From Spirosoma endophyticum (GTDB taxonomy: Bacteria; Bacteroidota; Bacteroidia; Cytophagales; Spirosomataceae), in NCBI RefSeq assembly GCF_900112365.1, contig NZ_FOLQ01000006.1, positions 310,001-374,000 on the forward strand: a stretch of DNA of 64,000 nucleotides, read 5' to 3'. This document shows, one piece after another, positions 36,469-46,031 of this stretch. How positions within the stretch are numbered: the first letter of the stretch is position 1; each line of letters opens with the position of its first letter. The position numbers and the translations under genes were made by a program. The notes under the pieces were generated by a model. The model made no database searches and was not told where the DNA came from. It worked only from the letters and a program-made list of their open reading frames with translations.

Positions 36469-37509
36469 CTACCCTTTGGTTGGGTCGAGTACTACGTGTC
36501 TAATCCGGTTTCGTTTCCAGGTGTAGGTAACGTGGACTAGTCCGTCGGCGGTTTGAATTACGGCCGGGTAGGAGTACTCGCCGGGTGCACTTTCGAGCCG
36601 GGCCAGGGATTTCCAGGTTTTGCCATCGCTGGAAATCGCTACGTCTAAGGGAGTTCTTGGACCACTTTTACCTGCTACAGGCGATGTAGGATTATATACC
36701 AGCACCTGACGGCCATCTTTCAGGGTCACAGCATCGGTTCCCGAATTTGGATTGGGAAGTGACGTTTTCTGCAACGGCGACCAGGTTTTACCGTTATCTT
36801 TTGACCAGGTTTCCAGAATAAATCCGCTTTTCTGGCTCCGGCAAAGGGCCTGCAATTGCCCATCAGCATGGAACAGAATACTCGGCTGAATGGCTCCATC
36901 CTCCACGCCATCGTTGATCGGCCCCGTTTTTTGCCAGGTTTTGCCCAGATCACTGGTCTGCTCAAAATGGACACGCCAGTTGTGATCTTCCGAACTGGTT
37001 GGGCAGAGCAAAACGCCCGAGGCTAACAAGACCGGCTTGTTTTTGATTGGTCCCAGAATCCCCTCCGGCAACCGTTCCGCTTCCGACCAGGTTTTTCCTG
37101 CGTCGCTCGACCGCTTCAACAGGCCCCACCAGGTTGATGGGCTGGGACCAACTTTATAAAACAACAGCAAATCGCCACCGGGTACCTGAAACAATACCGG
37201 ATTCCAGCAGGGCAGCCGCTTTCCGTCGGGTTGTACACCCGTTGCGACCTCTACCGGCGTTGTCCAGTTGGTGGCCGACCGGCTATTCACCCAGATGCCT
37301 ACATCGGGATGGCGTTCGCGTGTGCCGCCAAACCAGGCGGCAACCAGACCTTTGGGTGTCTCGGCCAGCGTGGAGGCATGGCATTCCGGGAAAGGTGCTT
37401 TTTCGTAAATCCATTCATTGAGAACAATCGGCGGGTTATCCGACTGCGCTGAAACGAACTGTATGGAGCACAATAAAGTAGTGAAGGCTAGTAGAAAAAG
37501 AGGTCTCAT
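36469..37509 (-). CDS. Secreted sialidase-like (BNR/Asp-box) protein
   Basis: 346 aa with a signal peptide (MRPLFLLAFTTLLCSIQFVSAQ). Several Asp-box repeats mark a six-bladed propeller: SSDAGKTWSEA, TSDLGKTWQK, SKDNGKTWSPL and SSDGKTWKSL. Early CHASTLAETPKGLVAAWFGGT is the typical N-terminus of this secreted family, in which an Arg triad replaces a visible catalytic motif. It resembles exo-alpha-sialidase-type proteins, but many family members act on other sugars, so the substrate stays open. It is minus strand, 97 bp from the start of the phosphoesterase gene. Confidence 0.85.
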   Translation of the reverse strand: MRPLFLLAFTTLLCSIQFVSAQSDNPPIVLNEWIYEKAPFPECHASTLAETPKGLVAAWFGGTRERHPDVGIWVNSRSATNWTTPVEVATGVQPDGKRLPCWNPVLFQVPGGDLLLFYKVGPSPSTWWGLLKRSSDAGKTWSEAERLPEGILGPIKNKPVLLASGVLLCPTSSEDHNWRVHFEQTSDLGKTWQKTGPINDGVEDGAIQPSILFHADGQLQALCRSQKSGFILETWSKDNGKTWSPLQKTSLPNPNSGTDAVTLKDGRQVLVYNPTSPVAGKSGPRTPLDVAISSDGKTWKSLARLESAPGEYSYPAVIQTADGLVHVTYTWKRNRIRHVVLDPTKG

Positions 37510-37774
37510 AAGCGGTTCGTACAGTGAGGCAAAAGAAGAAGTTTGATTCGCTTAAAATAAGTAGGCCAGCCTCATTTCCTACCAGTCAGTCGCCGACAAT
37601 TATCCTGTAAACCGATTGCAACTGGGCACCTCTGGCCTAAATACCCGTTGATTTCAGGGACTGATTTACGCGGTTCATGAATCGTTTTTAGCAATTGATT
37701 ACCAACGTGCTTTCGCTACGTGTCTCGACCTGCCAATTTCGCCTGACAAGGCTGAACCATCCTCTTTTTTAATC

Positions 37775-38716
37775 ATGAAATTTATCAGACAATTCTCTTT
37801 TTTAGCCGTACTGGTCGCAGGTCCTTTGCTGATGGCCGCTAACTCCGGCGATGTCATGACCGAGCTGGGCATCGAAGAACCGAAACTTCGGCAGGACGTC
37901 CTGTTGAACCTAAGAGAACCGCGCTGGTTCTTCTTTAATCCTACTAATTCCATGCGCCAGGCCGTTCGTCAACTTCCCGGGTCGGCTCGTGCGACAACCG
38001 TACGAACGCTGGCTAAGGCCGTGCGGGCTTACGTCGAATCGTCATCGTTCAAACAAACATGGCTTCAGGATTTGCGAACGTATTATCCGTATGATGAGAC
38101 CTATACCGATGAATACATAGCGAAGAAAAAACAAGCCGACCAGGCAGAAAAATCAGTTGCACAAGGTCAGTTTTCGGCGCAGATGGGCGCTATGGATCAG
38201 TCGTTTAGCTTAATGGACCCAGCTATGTTAAAAATGGCGGCTCAAGCACAACTAAGCCAGGAAGAACAGGAACTCGCTGCATTATCCGGCAGTGCTCGAA
38301 CAACGCGCGCCCAACACGTAGCGAGCTTAAAAAAGATGATGATCCTGCCGCCGGCTGAGTTCAAAAAACAATACCTGGCTTCCCTTAAACAACAGATGCA
38401 GGCCAGTATGAATCAATCGGCTAATGAGCCCGAACGGGATAAAGATCGCCTGTCAGAAGAACGTAAGCGGAAAGCAGAATTCGATGCTCATTCCGACTTT
38501 GGACCACTTTTAAAACAACGTTTACAGGCATTCATTACGCTTAGTGAAACCGTCGATTTTGACGCACGGTTAGCACCAATGGGTCGCAAGCAGGAATTTG
38601 CTAACCCTGTTTATCAACGTAAACCTGCCGAGTGGAAATTTCTATATCGCCTAGGCAAAGAACCCGTTACCGAAGCTCGTCTTTTTGCTAAACAATGGCT
38701 GGCAGACTTGCATTAA
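37775..38716 (+). CDS. Secreted protein of unknown function
   Basis: 313 aa. N-terminal signal (FIRQFSFLAVLVAGPLLMAA). The mature part is mainly helical and highly charged: a REPRWFFFNPTNSMRQAV segment, long Gln/Met/Ala-rich helices (about 105-215, including QMGAMDQSFSLMDPAMLKM), and a C-terminal RKPAEWKFLYRLGKEPV part. Coiled-coil character is likely in the middle. I do not recognise the family. It stands alone on the plus strand; the 265-bp gap upstream holds nothing I can identify. Confidence 0.7.
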   Translation: MKFIRQFSFLAVLVAGPLLMAANSGDVMTELGIEEPKLRQDVLLNLREPRWFFFNPTNSMRQAVRQLPGSARATTVRTLAKAVRAYVESSSFKQTWLQDLRTYYPYDETYTDEYIAKKKQADQAEKSVAQGQFSAQMGAMDQSFSLMDPAMLKMAAQAQLSQEEQELAALSGSARTTRAQHVASLKKMMILPPAEFKKQYLASLKQQMQASMNQSANEPERDKDRLSEERKRKAEFDAHSDFGPLLKQRLQAFITLSETVDFDARLAPMGRKQEFANPVYQRKPAEWKFLYRLGKEPVTEARLFAKQWLADLH

Positions 38717-38869
38717 CCGCATTAAACAGAAGACTTTATAAATGGGCCGTTAGGTTTCATTTGGCAACAACTCGTCTAAGTTTATAGTTATCCTTACAGC
38801 TGAAGCTGCTTGTTGACCTATGGCATGGTTTGGCGGGCAGCTTCAGCCATTATATAAGATACTCAACTC

Positions 38870-39904
38870 ATGGCAAACTTACTAGGGCGATTCTACAACA
38901 GTTTATTCGCCGACTCGATACCTATGCCGACGACGACTCAACCTGCTAACGTTCAGAAGGGATTCTTTTCCAACGCCTGGACCGTACTGATGGATTCCTT
39001 CAATGGTTTCATGGATGACCGGTGCCTGAAATTAAGTGCCGCCCTGGCCTATTACACTATTTTTTCGCTGGCCCCCCTCCTGGTACTGATCATGTCGCTG
39101 GCCAGTATTTTTCTGGGCGAGGAAGCGATTCAGGGCGAAATATTTGGGCAGATTAATGGGTTGGTCGGTAACGAGGCCGCCAAGCAGATTCAGGATATGA
39201 TCAAGAGCGTAGGTCTGTCTGGCAAAACCAATACCGCACTGATTATCGGCATTGTCACGCTGGTAATTGGTGCAACCAGCATTTTCGTGGAAATTCAGGA
39301 TTCAGTTAATTTAATCTGGCGGGTGAAAGCCAAACCAAAACAGGGTTGGCTGAAGCTAATTAAAGATCGACTGCTATCCTCTTCGCTGATTGTCAGCCTG
39401 GGGTTCCTACTACTGGTATCGCTGGTCGTGAACGGAATCGTTCTGGCTTTGAGTGGCCAGCTAACCCGTTTCCTGCCTGGACTTGGTGTATACGTAGTCA
39501 GTGCTATTAATTTTGCCATCAGTACGGTTGTTGTCACGATTCTTTTCGCGGTCATATTCAAAGTCCTGCCCGATGCAAAAATTGCCTGGAAAGATGTGCG
39601 TTGGGGTGCTCTTTTTACCGCGTTACTTTTCATGCTGGGCCGCTACCTGATCGGTTTATACATCGACACTACTGGCACAAGTTCGACATACGGGGCCGCT
39701 GGCTCACTCATCGTCATCTTAACCTGGATTTATTATACCGCGGCCATCCTGTATTTCGGCGCTGAATTCACGCAGGCCTACGCCAACCATTTTGGCATTA
39801 AGATTGAACCCGCCGATTACGCCGTCTATGTTGAGCAAACCGAGCGCGAACGCGATGTTGCAACGATACCAACGGAAAAGAAAGTGGAAGCAGCTAAAAA
39901 ATAA
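38870..39904 (+). CDS. YihY/BrkB-family inner membrane protein
   Basis: 344 aa. After a short N-terminal cytoplasmic part come about six transmembrane segments. Family landmarks are CLKLSAALAYYTIFSLAPLL near residue 55, GLSGKTNTALIIGIVTLVIGATSIF near 125 and the AAGSLIVILTWIYYTAAILYFGAEFTQAYA block near the C-terminus. The tail is charged (TERERDVATIPTEKKVEAAKK). YihY proteins, once misnamed ribonuclease BN, are widespread membrane proteins with unsettled function, sometimes linked to transport or virulence. Single gene, followed 44 bp later by a DinB gene. Confidence 0.93.
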   Translation: MANLLGRFYNSLFADSIPMPTTTQPANVQKGFFSNAWTVLMDSFNGFMDDRCLKLSAALAYYTIFSLAPLLVLIMSLASIFLGEEAIQGEIFGQINGLVGNEAAKQIQDMIKSVGLSGKTNTALIIGIVTLVIGATSIFVEIQDSVNLIWRVKAKPKQGWLKLIKDRLLSSSLIVSLGFLLLVSLVVNGIVLALSGQLTRFLPGLGVYVVSAINFAISTVVVTILFAVIFKVLPDAKIAWKDVRWGALFTALLFMLGRYLIGLYIDTTGTSSTYGAAGSLIVILTWIYYTAAILYFGAEFTQAYANHFGIKIEPADYAVYVEQTERERDVATIPTEKKVEAAKK

Positions 39905-39912
39905 ATCGATCG

Positions 39913-39920
39913 TACCTTTG
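39913..39920 (+). promoter_or_regulatory. -7 box TACCTTTG
   Basis: Exact TAnnTTTG, 29 bp before the GTG of the DinB-truC pair. No clear -33 element. Confidence 0.4.
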
Positions 39921-39948
39921 CATCCAGTCCATCCCCTACGATCAAGAC

Positions 39949-40524
39949 GTGGAAAACCTGCAATCTCTTCCTGTTACCGGCCCCGTTACCGATTCGGAAC
40001 GTAGCTACGCCGTGGATTCTCTTAATGCGACGTTAGCGAATCTTAAACAGTCGCTTGATGGGTTATCTACTGAGCAGCTAACGTATAAACCCACCGTGGA
40101 TCGCTGGTCCATTGCCGAATGCGTCGAGCACATCGCCCTAGTTGAGAAAGGTATTTATAAAGCGATACTGGCCGGAATGAGCGTTCCTGCCGACCCTGCT
40201 AAACGAGCCGATATCCGGATATCGGATGTTGATGTTATCAAGGCTGTACGTAGCCGATTATTCACATTAGCGGCCCCTGCCCCTTTCGTCCCAACGGGTC
40301 GATTTGGTGACGCCAGCTACGCACTGCAAGCTTTCGAAGAGCGCCGACAAGATGCTATTGATCTTGTTCTAAACACAAAAAACGATTTGCGTACGCACTA
40401 TTTCATTCATCCAGCGCTCGGCACGCTGGATACATATCAGGCGGTTCTGGTGATGGCGTCTCACGTTGAGCGCCATCGTAAACAGATTGACGAAATAAAG
40501 GCCAGTTCCGGCTTTCCATCCTGA
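39949..40524 (+). CDS. DinB-family protein
   Basis: 191 aa from a GTG. A four-helix-bundle DinB pattern is visible: STEQLTYKPTVDRWSIAECVEHI (about 40-62), with the first metal His in VEHI, and LVMASHVERHRKQID near the C-terminus with the other two His. DinB-like proteins are metal-dependent thiol transferases or of unknown role. The next gene starts on the base after its stop codon, so the two are translationally coupled. What a DinB protein shares with a pseudouridine synthase is not known to me. Confidence 0.85.
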   Translation: MENLQSLPVTGPVTDSERSYAVDSLNATLANLKQSLDGLSTEQLTYKPTVDRWSIAECVEHIALVEKGIYKAILAGMSVPADPAKRADIRISDVDVIKAVRSRLFTLAAPAPFVPTGRFGDASYALQAFEERRQDAIDLVLNTKNDLRTHYFIHPALGTLDTYQAVLVMASHVERHRKQIDEIKASSGFPS

Positions 40525-41226
40525 ATGGCTGATTTACCTATCGTTTATCAGTCGCCCGACTTGGTGGCAATCAATAAACCCCACGGCTTGCTGGTTCATA
40601 GGTCACCGATTGCCAGCGATGCCAGCGAATTTGCGGTTCAGCTCCTGCGTGATCAATTGGGGCAGCGTGTGTATCCCGTCCATCGCCTGGACCGAAAAAC
40701 GGGTGGAGTACTGCTTTTCGCGCTCGATGAAGCCATGAATTCCGTTATGCAGCAACAGTTTTCGGATGGTAACGTAGCAAAAACGTACCTGGCGATTGTA
40801 CGGGGCTACACCGAAGACGAGCAGGAAATCGACTACCCGCTCCGGCGTGATGATGGTCGGGGAGCAGGTTTGCTCCAGGAAGCGTTTACGCATGTCAAAA
40901 CGCTGCGTCGCACAGAGGTCCCGTTGCCTTTCGGCAAACATGCTACGTCGCGCTATTCATTGGTGGAACTCACTCCCACTACGGGACGTATGCACCAGTT
41001 GCGTAAGCACATGGCGCATATTTTACACCCCATTATCGGCGACCGGCCCCACGGCTGCAACAAGCAGAATAAGCTATTCAAAGATCATTTCGACATGAAC
41101 ACGATGCTGTTACATGCCCAACGTATTGATTTTGAACACCCCATCACGTCAGAGAAAATCACGATTACCGCTCCCCTACAAGCCGAGTTTGAACGCATGC
41201 TGACTGAGCTTTTTGGGATTAATTGA
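40525..41226 (+). CDS. truC: tRNA pseudouridine synthase, TruC-like
   Basis: 233 aa, starting directly at the stop of the DinB gene. The RluA-family catalytic motif HRLDRKTGGVLLFA carries the nucleophile Asp56. TruC-specific similarity is strong: VAINKPHGLLVHRSP at about 14-28, AIVRGYTEDEQEIDYPLRRDD, ATSRYSLVELTPTTGRMHQLRKHMAHILHPIIGD-type region and a final LHAQRIDF segment. No S4 domain is present, as expected for TruC. TruC converts uridine 65 in certain tRNAs to pseudouridine. Confidence 0.92.
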   Translation: MADLPIVYQSPDLVAINKPHGLLVHRSPIASDASEFAVQLLRDQLGQRVYPVHRLDRKTGGVLLFALDEAMNSVMQQQFSDGNVAKTYLAIVRGYTEDEQEIDYPLRRDDGRGAGLLQEAFTHVKTLRRTEVPLPFGKHATSRYSLVELTPTTGRMHQLRKHMAHILHPIIGDRPHGCNKQNKLFKDHFDMNTMLLHAQRIDFEHPITSEKITITAPLQAEFERMLTELFGIN

Positions 41227-41320
41227 ACACTGTGCCTTTATTTTTCATCCCGAAACACTACTGACATAGGGCTGTCAGTGGGTGCAGCGATCTTTGTGCT
41301 GTAAACAAAAACGAACAGCC

Positions 41321-41818
41321 ATGTCAATAATTCAGATGCTTTTAATAGAAATGGAGCAGGAAGCCAAAACAACTCGTAATATGCTGGGTCGCGTTCCCGA
41401 TGATAAATACGACTGGCAACCGCACGAAAAAAGCATGACGATTCGAAGCTTAGCGACTCACATTGCCGAGTTACCAACATGGATTACCCTAGTGCTCACG
41501 ACCGACGGCCTTGACTTCGCCACCGCTCCTTATGCGCCCGTTTCGATCAACAACACAGCGGAATTACTCGACTTTTTTGAGCAATCATTAGCTGATGGAA
41601 AAGCCTCACTGAGTCAGGCAACGGATGAGCAGTTGGAGCCAATATGGACGCTGCGTAATGGCGAAGAAATTTATAGTAAAACGACCAAAGGCGAAATGAT
41701 TCGCATAACCTTTTCGCAGATAGTACACCATCGGGCGCAGCTAGGCGTTTACCTTCGCTTGTTAAACATTCCGATTCCGGGTAGTTACGGACCCAGTGCC
41801 GATGAGCCAAATTTCTAA
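41321..41818 (+). CDS. DinB-family protein
   Basis: 165 aa from the ATG at 41321; the frame stays open 39 bp upstream but starts at a less likely codon. DinB pattern: EQEAKTTRNMLGRVPDDKYDWQPHEKS near the start, then SLATHIAELPTWITLVL with the first His, and IVHHRAQLGVYLRLLNIPIPGSYGPSAD at the C-terminus, the standard ending of this family. Three His would bind a metal. It is not part of the DinB-truC pair and is followed by a long hairpin. Confidence 0.88.
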   Translation: MSIIQMLLIEMEQEAKTTRNMLGRVPDDKYDWQPHEKSMTIRSLATHIAELPTWITLVLTTDGLDFATAPYAPVSINNTAELLDFFEQSLADGKASLSQATDEQLEPIWTLRNGEEIYSKTTKGEMIRITFSQIVHHRAQLGVYLRLLNIPIPGSYGPSADEPNF

Positions 41819-41837
41819 TCTATCCGAGATCAGTTTC

Positions 41838-41917
41838 AATACACCCCCACCCCCCTGAAGGGGGCTTAGCTAGACTATTCTCAACCTAAGCCCCCTTCAG
41901 GGGGGTGGGGGTGTATT
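41838..41917. repeat. Long G/C-rich hairpin, dispersed repeat family with conserved loop
   Basis: Arms 41838-41869 and 41886-41917 pair almost perfectly (start AATACACCCCCACCCCCCTG). The loop side carries GACTATTCTCAACCT, which recurs in the hairpin at 47555-47616. It lies between the DinB gene and the convergent T9SS protein gene and may also terminate both. Confidence 0.8.
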
Positions 41918-41964
41918 GCAGAAGTTGTATTGAAACAATATTATTTGTCGCTTCTCAACACTCA

Positions 41965-43122
41965 TCAATAGATCAACACTTTTAGCACTTTTGCTTTCCC
42001 ATCAGCCGAATGTACGTTTAGATAATACAAGCCCGGAGATAAAACTGACCTGGCGGCCACATCAAGTCTTTTAGGGTTTCCACTCTGATTGACACGAATA
42101 GGAATTTCTACTCCAGCCGTTGAATACAATTTGACAGTAGCGTCTGGAGTGCTGCCCGAAAGGGTGAAACTACCTCGACTTGGATTGGGGAAAATGGTTG
42201 GTTTTTCTTCCTGTTCACCCGTCCCAGCTCGCACCGCCGTGATCTGTGAGAACGCAAATTCTCCGCCCGTATCTTTCTGTTTAAGCCGGTAATAATACAG
42301 TTGCTCAGGCAGCACATTGGTATCTGTAAACTCATAAACAGACTGCACTTGAGTACTCCGGTTACCTTCCACAAAACCAACTGCTTCGAAGCTCTCGACA
42401 TTCGTACTTTTTTGAATTTCGAATCCCTGATTTTCCTTTTCCCAGGCCGTTACCCAGTTTAATACAACCGAATTATTACTGGATTTGCCGACAAACGAAA
42501 CCAAGTTGACGGGAAGCGGAGCCGTGCCATTTACCGTAACGTTATCCAGTCTGAATGTCCCCGCAGATGAAGAAGCAGGAGCCGTTAAATCTGCCCGTTG
42601 CGTACCATATGGATAAAACCTAAATGTTAACGTAGTTGTAGAAGGCACTGTAAAGTCGGCAAAATCCCAGGTGATGATAGTCCCGGTTGTTGGTGTATTT
42701 GGCGCACTTACCCAACTGGTTGATGTAGCAAAACCATCGGTGCTATACCTTACTTCTAACTGATTAGGAGCTGTAGCACTGGCCTGCCTGAAAAAACTAA
42801 GTGACGCTACGTTTAGTTGAGCCCCAGGATTAGCCGTTACAGAAAACTCAATATAGGAGGCATCGTTAATAGTTGAGGTGTTATTTATGGCGGTCGAGTT
42901 AAATACACCCGTGCTGACAGTGCACCCAATCGTACTTCTCGTCAATGGAGTACCTGTAGCAGTAGTCGACGTTGTCGGTACGTTACCCTGTGTTGGACAC
43001 GTTCCGGTACCAGTAAACGTATTGCTATAAATCTGCCCAAAGCTTGCTGCCGGACGTATCAGTACAATACTGATTACAAATAGGTGGGCGATAAAACGAA
43101 CATAAGGAAAACGTGTCTTCAT
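41965..43122 (-). CDS. T9SS-secreted protein with Ig-like/fibronectin-type domains
   Basis: 385 aa from the ATG at 43122; the longest frame adds 26 residues without a signal. The N-terminal signal is FVISIVLIRPAASFG. The middle (about 75-220) is a beta-sandwich region rich in Thr/Ser with SYIEFSVTANPGAQLNVASL, typical of PEP-CTERM- or fibronectin-like surface proteins. At about 225-300, NSVVLNWVTAWEKENQGFEIQKS is the fibronectin-type domain seen before T9SS tails. The last 75 residues (IFPNPSRGSFTLSG to VLKVLIY) are a type A sorting domain. Function beyond surface exposure is unknown. Confidence 0.88.
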   Translation of the reverse strand: MKTRFPYVRFIAHLFVISIVLIRPAASFGQIYSNTFTGTGTCPTQGNVPTTSTTATGTPLTRSTIGCTVSTGVFNSTAINNTSTINDASYIEFSVTANPGAQLNVASLSFFRQASATAPNQLEVRYSTDGFATSTSWVSAPNTPTTGTIITWDFADFTVPSTTTLTFRFYPYGTQRADLTAPASSSAGTFRLDNVTVNGTAPLPVNLVSFVGKSSNNSVVLNWVTAWEKENQGFEIQKSTNVESFEAVGFVEGNRSTQVQSVYEFTDTNVLPEQLYYYRLKQKDTGGEFAFSQITAVRAGTGEQEEKPTIFPNPSRGSFTLSGSTPDATVKLYSTAGVEIPIRVNQSGNPKRLDVAARSVLSPGLYYLNVHSADGKAKVLKVLIY

Positions 43123-43265
43123 AAGAATTTTGTCTTCAGGTATAGTTGTAACTATAAATAATTTATCGTGTAATAATATGAAACTTTTTAAAGGATTCAC
43201 AGTACTATTAAATAAACTATTACAGAGTGTCTGACGACAAAACCTATCTTATTTCTATAGACGCA

Positions 43266-44408
43266 CTAGTATTTTAGCAAATTCAGGTCTGCGGTATCGA
43301 TCATCTCGACCCGTTTGCCCATCTTTTTCTGGATAATTCTGAAGTGATGTTCATCTTCGGGGCAGATGAGTGAAATTGCTTCCCCCGAGGCCTCGGCGCG
43401 GCCCGTTCGTCCAATGCGGTGAATATAATCTTTCGGCGATCGGGGTAGCTCGAAGTTGATAACATAGGGCAAAAACTGAATGTCAATGCCTCTGGAAATC
43501 AGATCCGTAGCGACCATTACTGTCAGTTTTCCCGCTTTGAACTGACGTAGCGTTTCCATCCGGGAGCCCTGTGTTTTTTTGCTGTGCATAGCTGCCGACT
43601 GAATCCCGTTCTTGTTGAGTTTGACGACCAGATTGTCGGCTGTGCGCACCGATGAGACAAAGACCAGCACCTGCTTCATGCCACTGGTTTTGATCAGATA
43701 CCGCAACAACGGCCCCTTCCGTTCGGGATCAACGCGATAGGCCAGTTGTTTGATTAAATCTAGATTCTGCTCCTCTTCGACAATCTCAATTTTTACGGGC
43801 TCATGGAGCAGATTAGCGTTAATGTCCTGAATCGCATCGCCGAGCGTAGCCGAGAAAAGAATCGTCTGCCGTTTTTCGGGCAACAGATCGAATACCTGAT
43901 CCATCTCATCGGCAAAACCGAGATCCAGCATTTTATCCGCTTCATCCAGCACCAGAAGCTCTACTTCCGACAAACGTAGCGCTCGTTGGGCCACCAGATC
44001 CAGCAGTCGACCCGGCGTAGCAACCACAATTTCGGCTCCATATACAGCAACCATCTGAGGATTAATGGCCACGCCACCATACACCGCTACCGTTTTTACT
44101 TTTTGGGGAAGATGCTGACTAAATGCCTGAAAAACTTCGGCTACCTGCACGGCCAGTTCCCGCGTTGGGACCAGCACCAATACACTAAGTGATTTATTGT
44201 TGACGGCATTGGACCGATGAAACAATTCCAGAATGGGCAACACAAAACTGGCGGTCTTCCCCGAACCCGTTTTAGCGATCCCAAGAATATCCTTACCTTC
44301 CAGAATCGCCGGAATCGCCTGTTCCTGAATGGGATACGACTGTGTATAATTTTGTTCGGCTACTGCTTTCAGCAGTGGTTTAGACAAACCAAGCGATGAA
44401 AAAGGCAT
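43266..44408 (-). CDS. DEAD-box RNA helicase, RhlE-like, minimal
   Basis: 380 aa. All DEAD-box motifs are present in order: Q-motif around YTQSYPIQEQAIP, motif I AKTGSGKT, Ia VPTRELA, Ib TPGRLLD, II DEAD, III SAT, IV and V in VLVFVSS and ATDLISRGID, and VI HRIGRTGRA. The protein ends soon after the second RecA domain, without the basic tail usual for RhlE/CsdA types. It unwinds RNA with ATP, acting in ribosome assembly or mRNA decay. A TACCTTCG -7 box lies 36 bp ahead of the start. Confidence 0.96.
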   Translation of the reverse strand: MPFSSLGLSKPLLKAVAEQNYTQSYPIQEQAIPAILEGKDILGIAKTGSGKTASFVLPILELFHRSNAVNNKSLSVLVLVPTRELAVQVAEVFQAFSQHLPQKVKTVAVYGGVAINPQMVAVYGAEIVVATPGRLLDLVAQRALRLSEVELLVLDEADKMLDLGFADEMDQVFDLLPEKRQTILFSATLGDAIQDINANLLHEPVKIEIVEEEQNLDLIKQLAYRVDPERKGPLLRYLIKTSGMKQVLVFVSSVRTADNLVVKLNKNGIQSAAMHSKKTQGSRMETLRQFKAGKLTVMVATDLISRGIDIQFLPYVINFELPRSPKDYIHRIGRTGRAEASGEAISLICPEDEHHFRIIQKKMGKRVEMIDTADLNLLKY

Positions 44409-44443
44409 ATGTATGAATAAATTCGGGTTGTGTTCTATCCCAA

Positions 44444-44451
44444 CGAAGGTA
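44444..44451 (-). promoter_or_regulatory. -7 box TACCTTCG for the helicase
   Basis: TACCTTCG on the minus strand, a TAnnTTCG variant. The identical box lies before the second helicase gene (49111-49118) and before pncB (63610-63617). Confidence 0.4.
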
Positions 44452-44593
44452 AGTTTAATCCCAGAGATTATTGGTCAACAGTTATCCAAATGCCAACGTA
44501 GCAGAACCAAATGGATCAATCATCACGGAGAATTCTAAAAAATATTTCCCAACGCTGTAATGTTTTCCTGACTTAGTCGTCTTTGTCATTGAA

Positions 44594-45112
44594 ATGGATT
44601 TACAAGCCTTTAAACAACGGATATTGCCTGTTCAGGGTCGCCTTTTTAGGTTGGCTCAACTGTTTCTGCGCAACCGCGAAGAAGCCGAGGATGCCCTACA
44701 GGACGTATTGTTGCGGCTTTGGACCAATCGGCAGCAGTTGGATACGTACCATAGCGTGGAAGCGCTGGCTGTGCAAATGACCAAGAACCTGTGTCTGGAT
44801 CGATTAAAATCGCCAGCGCACCAGAAAATGGCCAACGATGCTGGGTTGAAGGAGTTTGAGGCTGAGGGGGTTTCTCCTTATCGGCAGGTAGAATTAGCCG
44901 ACAGTGCTGGCTTGATCCGTCGCTTAGTTGAGGATTTACCCACCCAACAAAAGCTCATTCTCCATTTACGCGATGTTGAGGAGTATTCGTTTGAGGAAAT
45001 CGAACAGGTAACGGGCCTTAGCATCAATAACATACGGGTGATTTTGTCGCGGGCACGTCTACGGCTGCGGGAGAGTTACGTAAAAGCAAATAATTATGAA
45101 GCCGGACATTGA
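44594..45112 (+). CDS. ECF-type RNA polymerase sigma factor
   Basis: 172 aa. Region 2 (about 10-75) has LFLRNREEAEDALQDVLLRLWTNR, the DNA-melting and -10 recognition part. Region 4 (about 108-160) has LVEDLPTQQKLILHLRDVEEYSFEEI, followed by the helix-turn-helix TGLSINNIRVILSRARLRLRE. The gene overlaps the following anti-sigma gene by 17 bp, the usual translational coupling of a sigma/anti-sigma pair. Confidence 0.93.
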   Translation: MDLQAFKQRILPVQGRLFRLAQLFLRNREEAEDALQDVLLRLWTNRQQLDTYHSVEALAVQMTKNLCLDRLKSPAHQKMANDAGLKEFEAEGVSPYRQVELADSAGLIRRLVEDLPTQQKLILHLRDVEEYSFEEIEQVTGLSINNIRVILSRARLRLRESYVKANNYEAGH

Positions 45113-45887
45113 AAAGCTCCTGGAGAAATATTACGAGGGCGAAACAACCCTCGACGAAGAAAAGGAATTGCGGCAGTTTTTCCAGCAGGAAACGATTCCA
45201 GCCCATTTGCTGGAGCATGCGGCCCCGTTTCGCTACTTCGCCGAAGCCCGGACGCAGCATCCGTCGGCTACGTTCAACAATCGCCTGGTAGACAAGCTAA
45301 CGGCACCTGAGCCAAGGCCAATACGTAGCCTGACAACCTGGTTCATGCGTCTGGCGGCCAGTCTTGCTTTGTTGATTGTTGGTTTTTCGGGCGGGCGATT
45401 TTACGACCAGTGGCGATCTGATCAGCAACGTACACAACAGACGGTTTCTTCGGGTGATGCCATGCCGACACTCGAAATGAAAAAGGTGCTGGCCTTCGAA
45501 CAGCATCCCAAAACATCGGCCAGCGAACGTATCCAGGCCGTGAATCAGAGTTACGAACTCTCCCAGGCCGACCGTGATATTACGCAGCTGCTGATCAATA
45601 CGTTGAATTTCGACGCCAACGTGAATGTACGACTGGCGGCCTGTCAGGCACTGACACGCTTCGAGAACGAACCGGGTGTGCGCGAAGCACTCATTCAATC
45701 GCTGACGATTCAAACCGATGCAAACGTCCAATTAACGCTCATCGATGCGTTGGTGGCAATTAAAGAGAAGCGGGCGGTCAACGAAATTCAGCGGCTGGCT
45801 CAGAATCAGGAAGTTCTGGACGTCGTACGCCAAAAAGCGCAGGAAGGGCTGAACAACCTGGTTCAGGGCGGCAAGTCTCCTTCCTAA
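45096..45887 (+). CDS. Anti-sigma-like membrane protein with HEAT-repeat domain
   Basis: 263 aa. The N-terminal cytoplasmic part (about 1-82) starts with IEKLLEKYYEGETTLDEEKELRQFF, a typical anti-sigma pattern. One transmembrane helix follows (about 84-100), and a C-terminal region (about 140-260) of HEAT-like helical repeats with NVNVRLAACQALTRFENEPGVREAL and NVQLTLIDALVAIKEKRAV. Overlap with the sigma gene and this layout make it the likely anti-sigma factor. The HEAT part would lie outside the inner membrane and might sense envelope state (inference). Confidence 0.85.
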   Translation: MKPDIEKLLEKYYEGETTLDEEKELRQFFQQETIPAHLLEHAAPFRYFAEARTQHPSATFNNRLVDKLTAPEPRPIRSLTTWFMRLAASLALLIVGFSGGRFYDQWRSDQQRTQQTVSSGDAMPTLEMKKVLAFEQHPKTSASERIQAVNQSYELSQADRDITQLLINTLNFDANVNVRLAACQALTRFENEPGVREALIQSLTIQTDANVQLTLIDALVAIKEKRAVNEIQRLAQNQEVLDVVRQKAQEGLNNLVQGGKSPS

Positions 45888-46031
45888 TCACTAACTGCTT
45901 AATCACATGATTTTGCAAAGAACAGACAGACTTTCGTTTCAGCCGGTCAATGGTCGGGAACGGCTAGGGAAGTGTGTGCCTGCATCGTCCCATTAACTCT
46001 CAAAAAATCAACCATTTACTCCAAATAATTA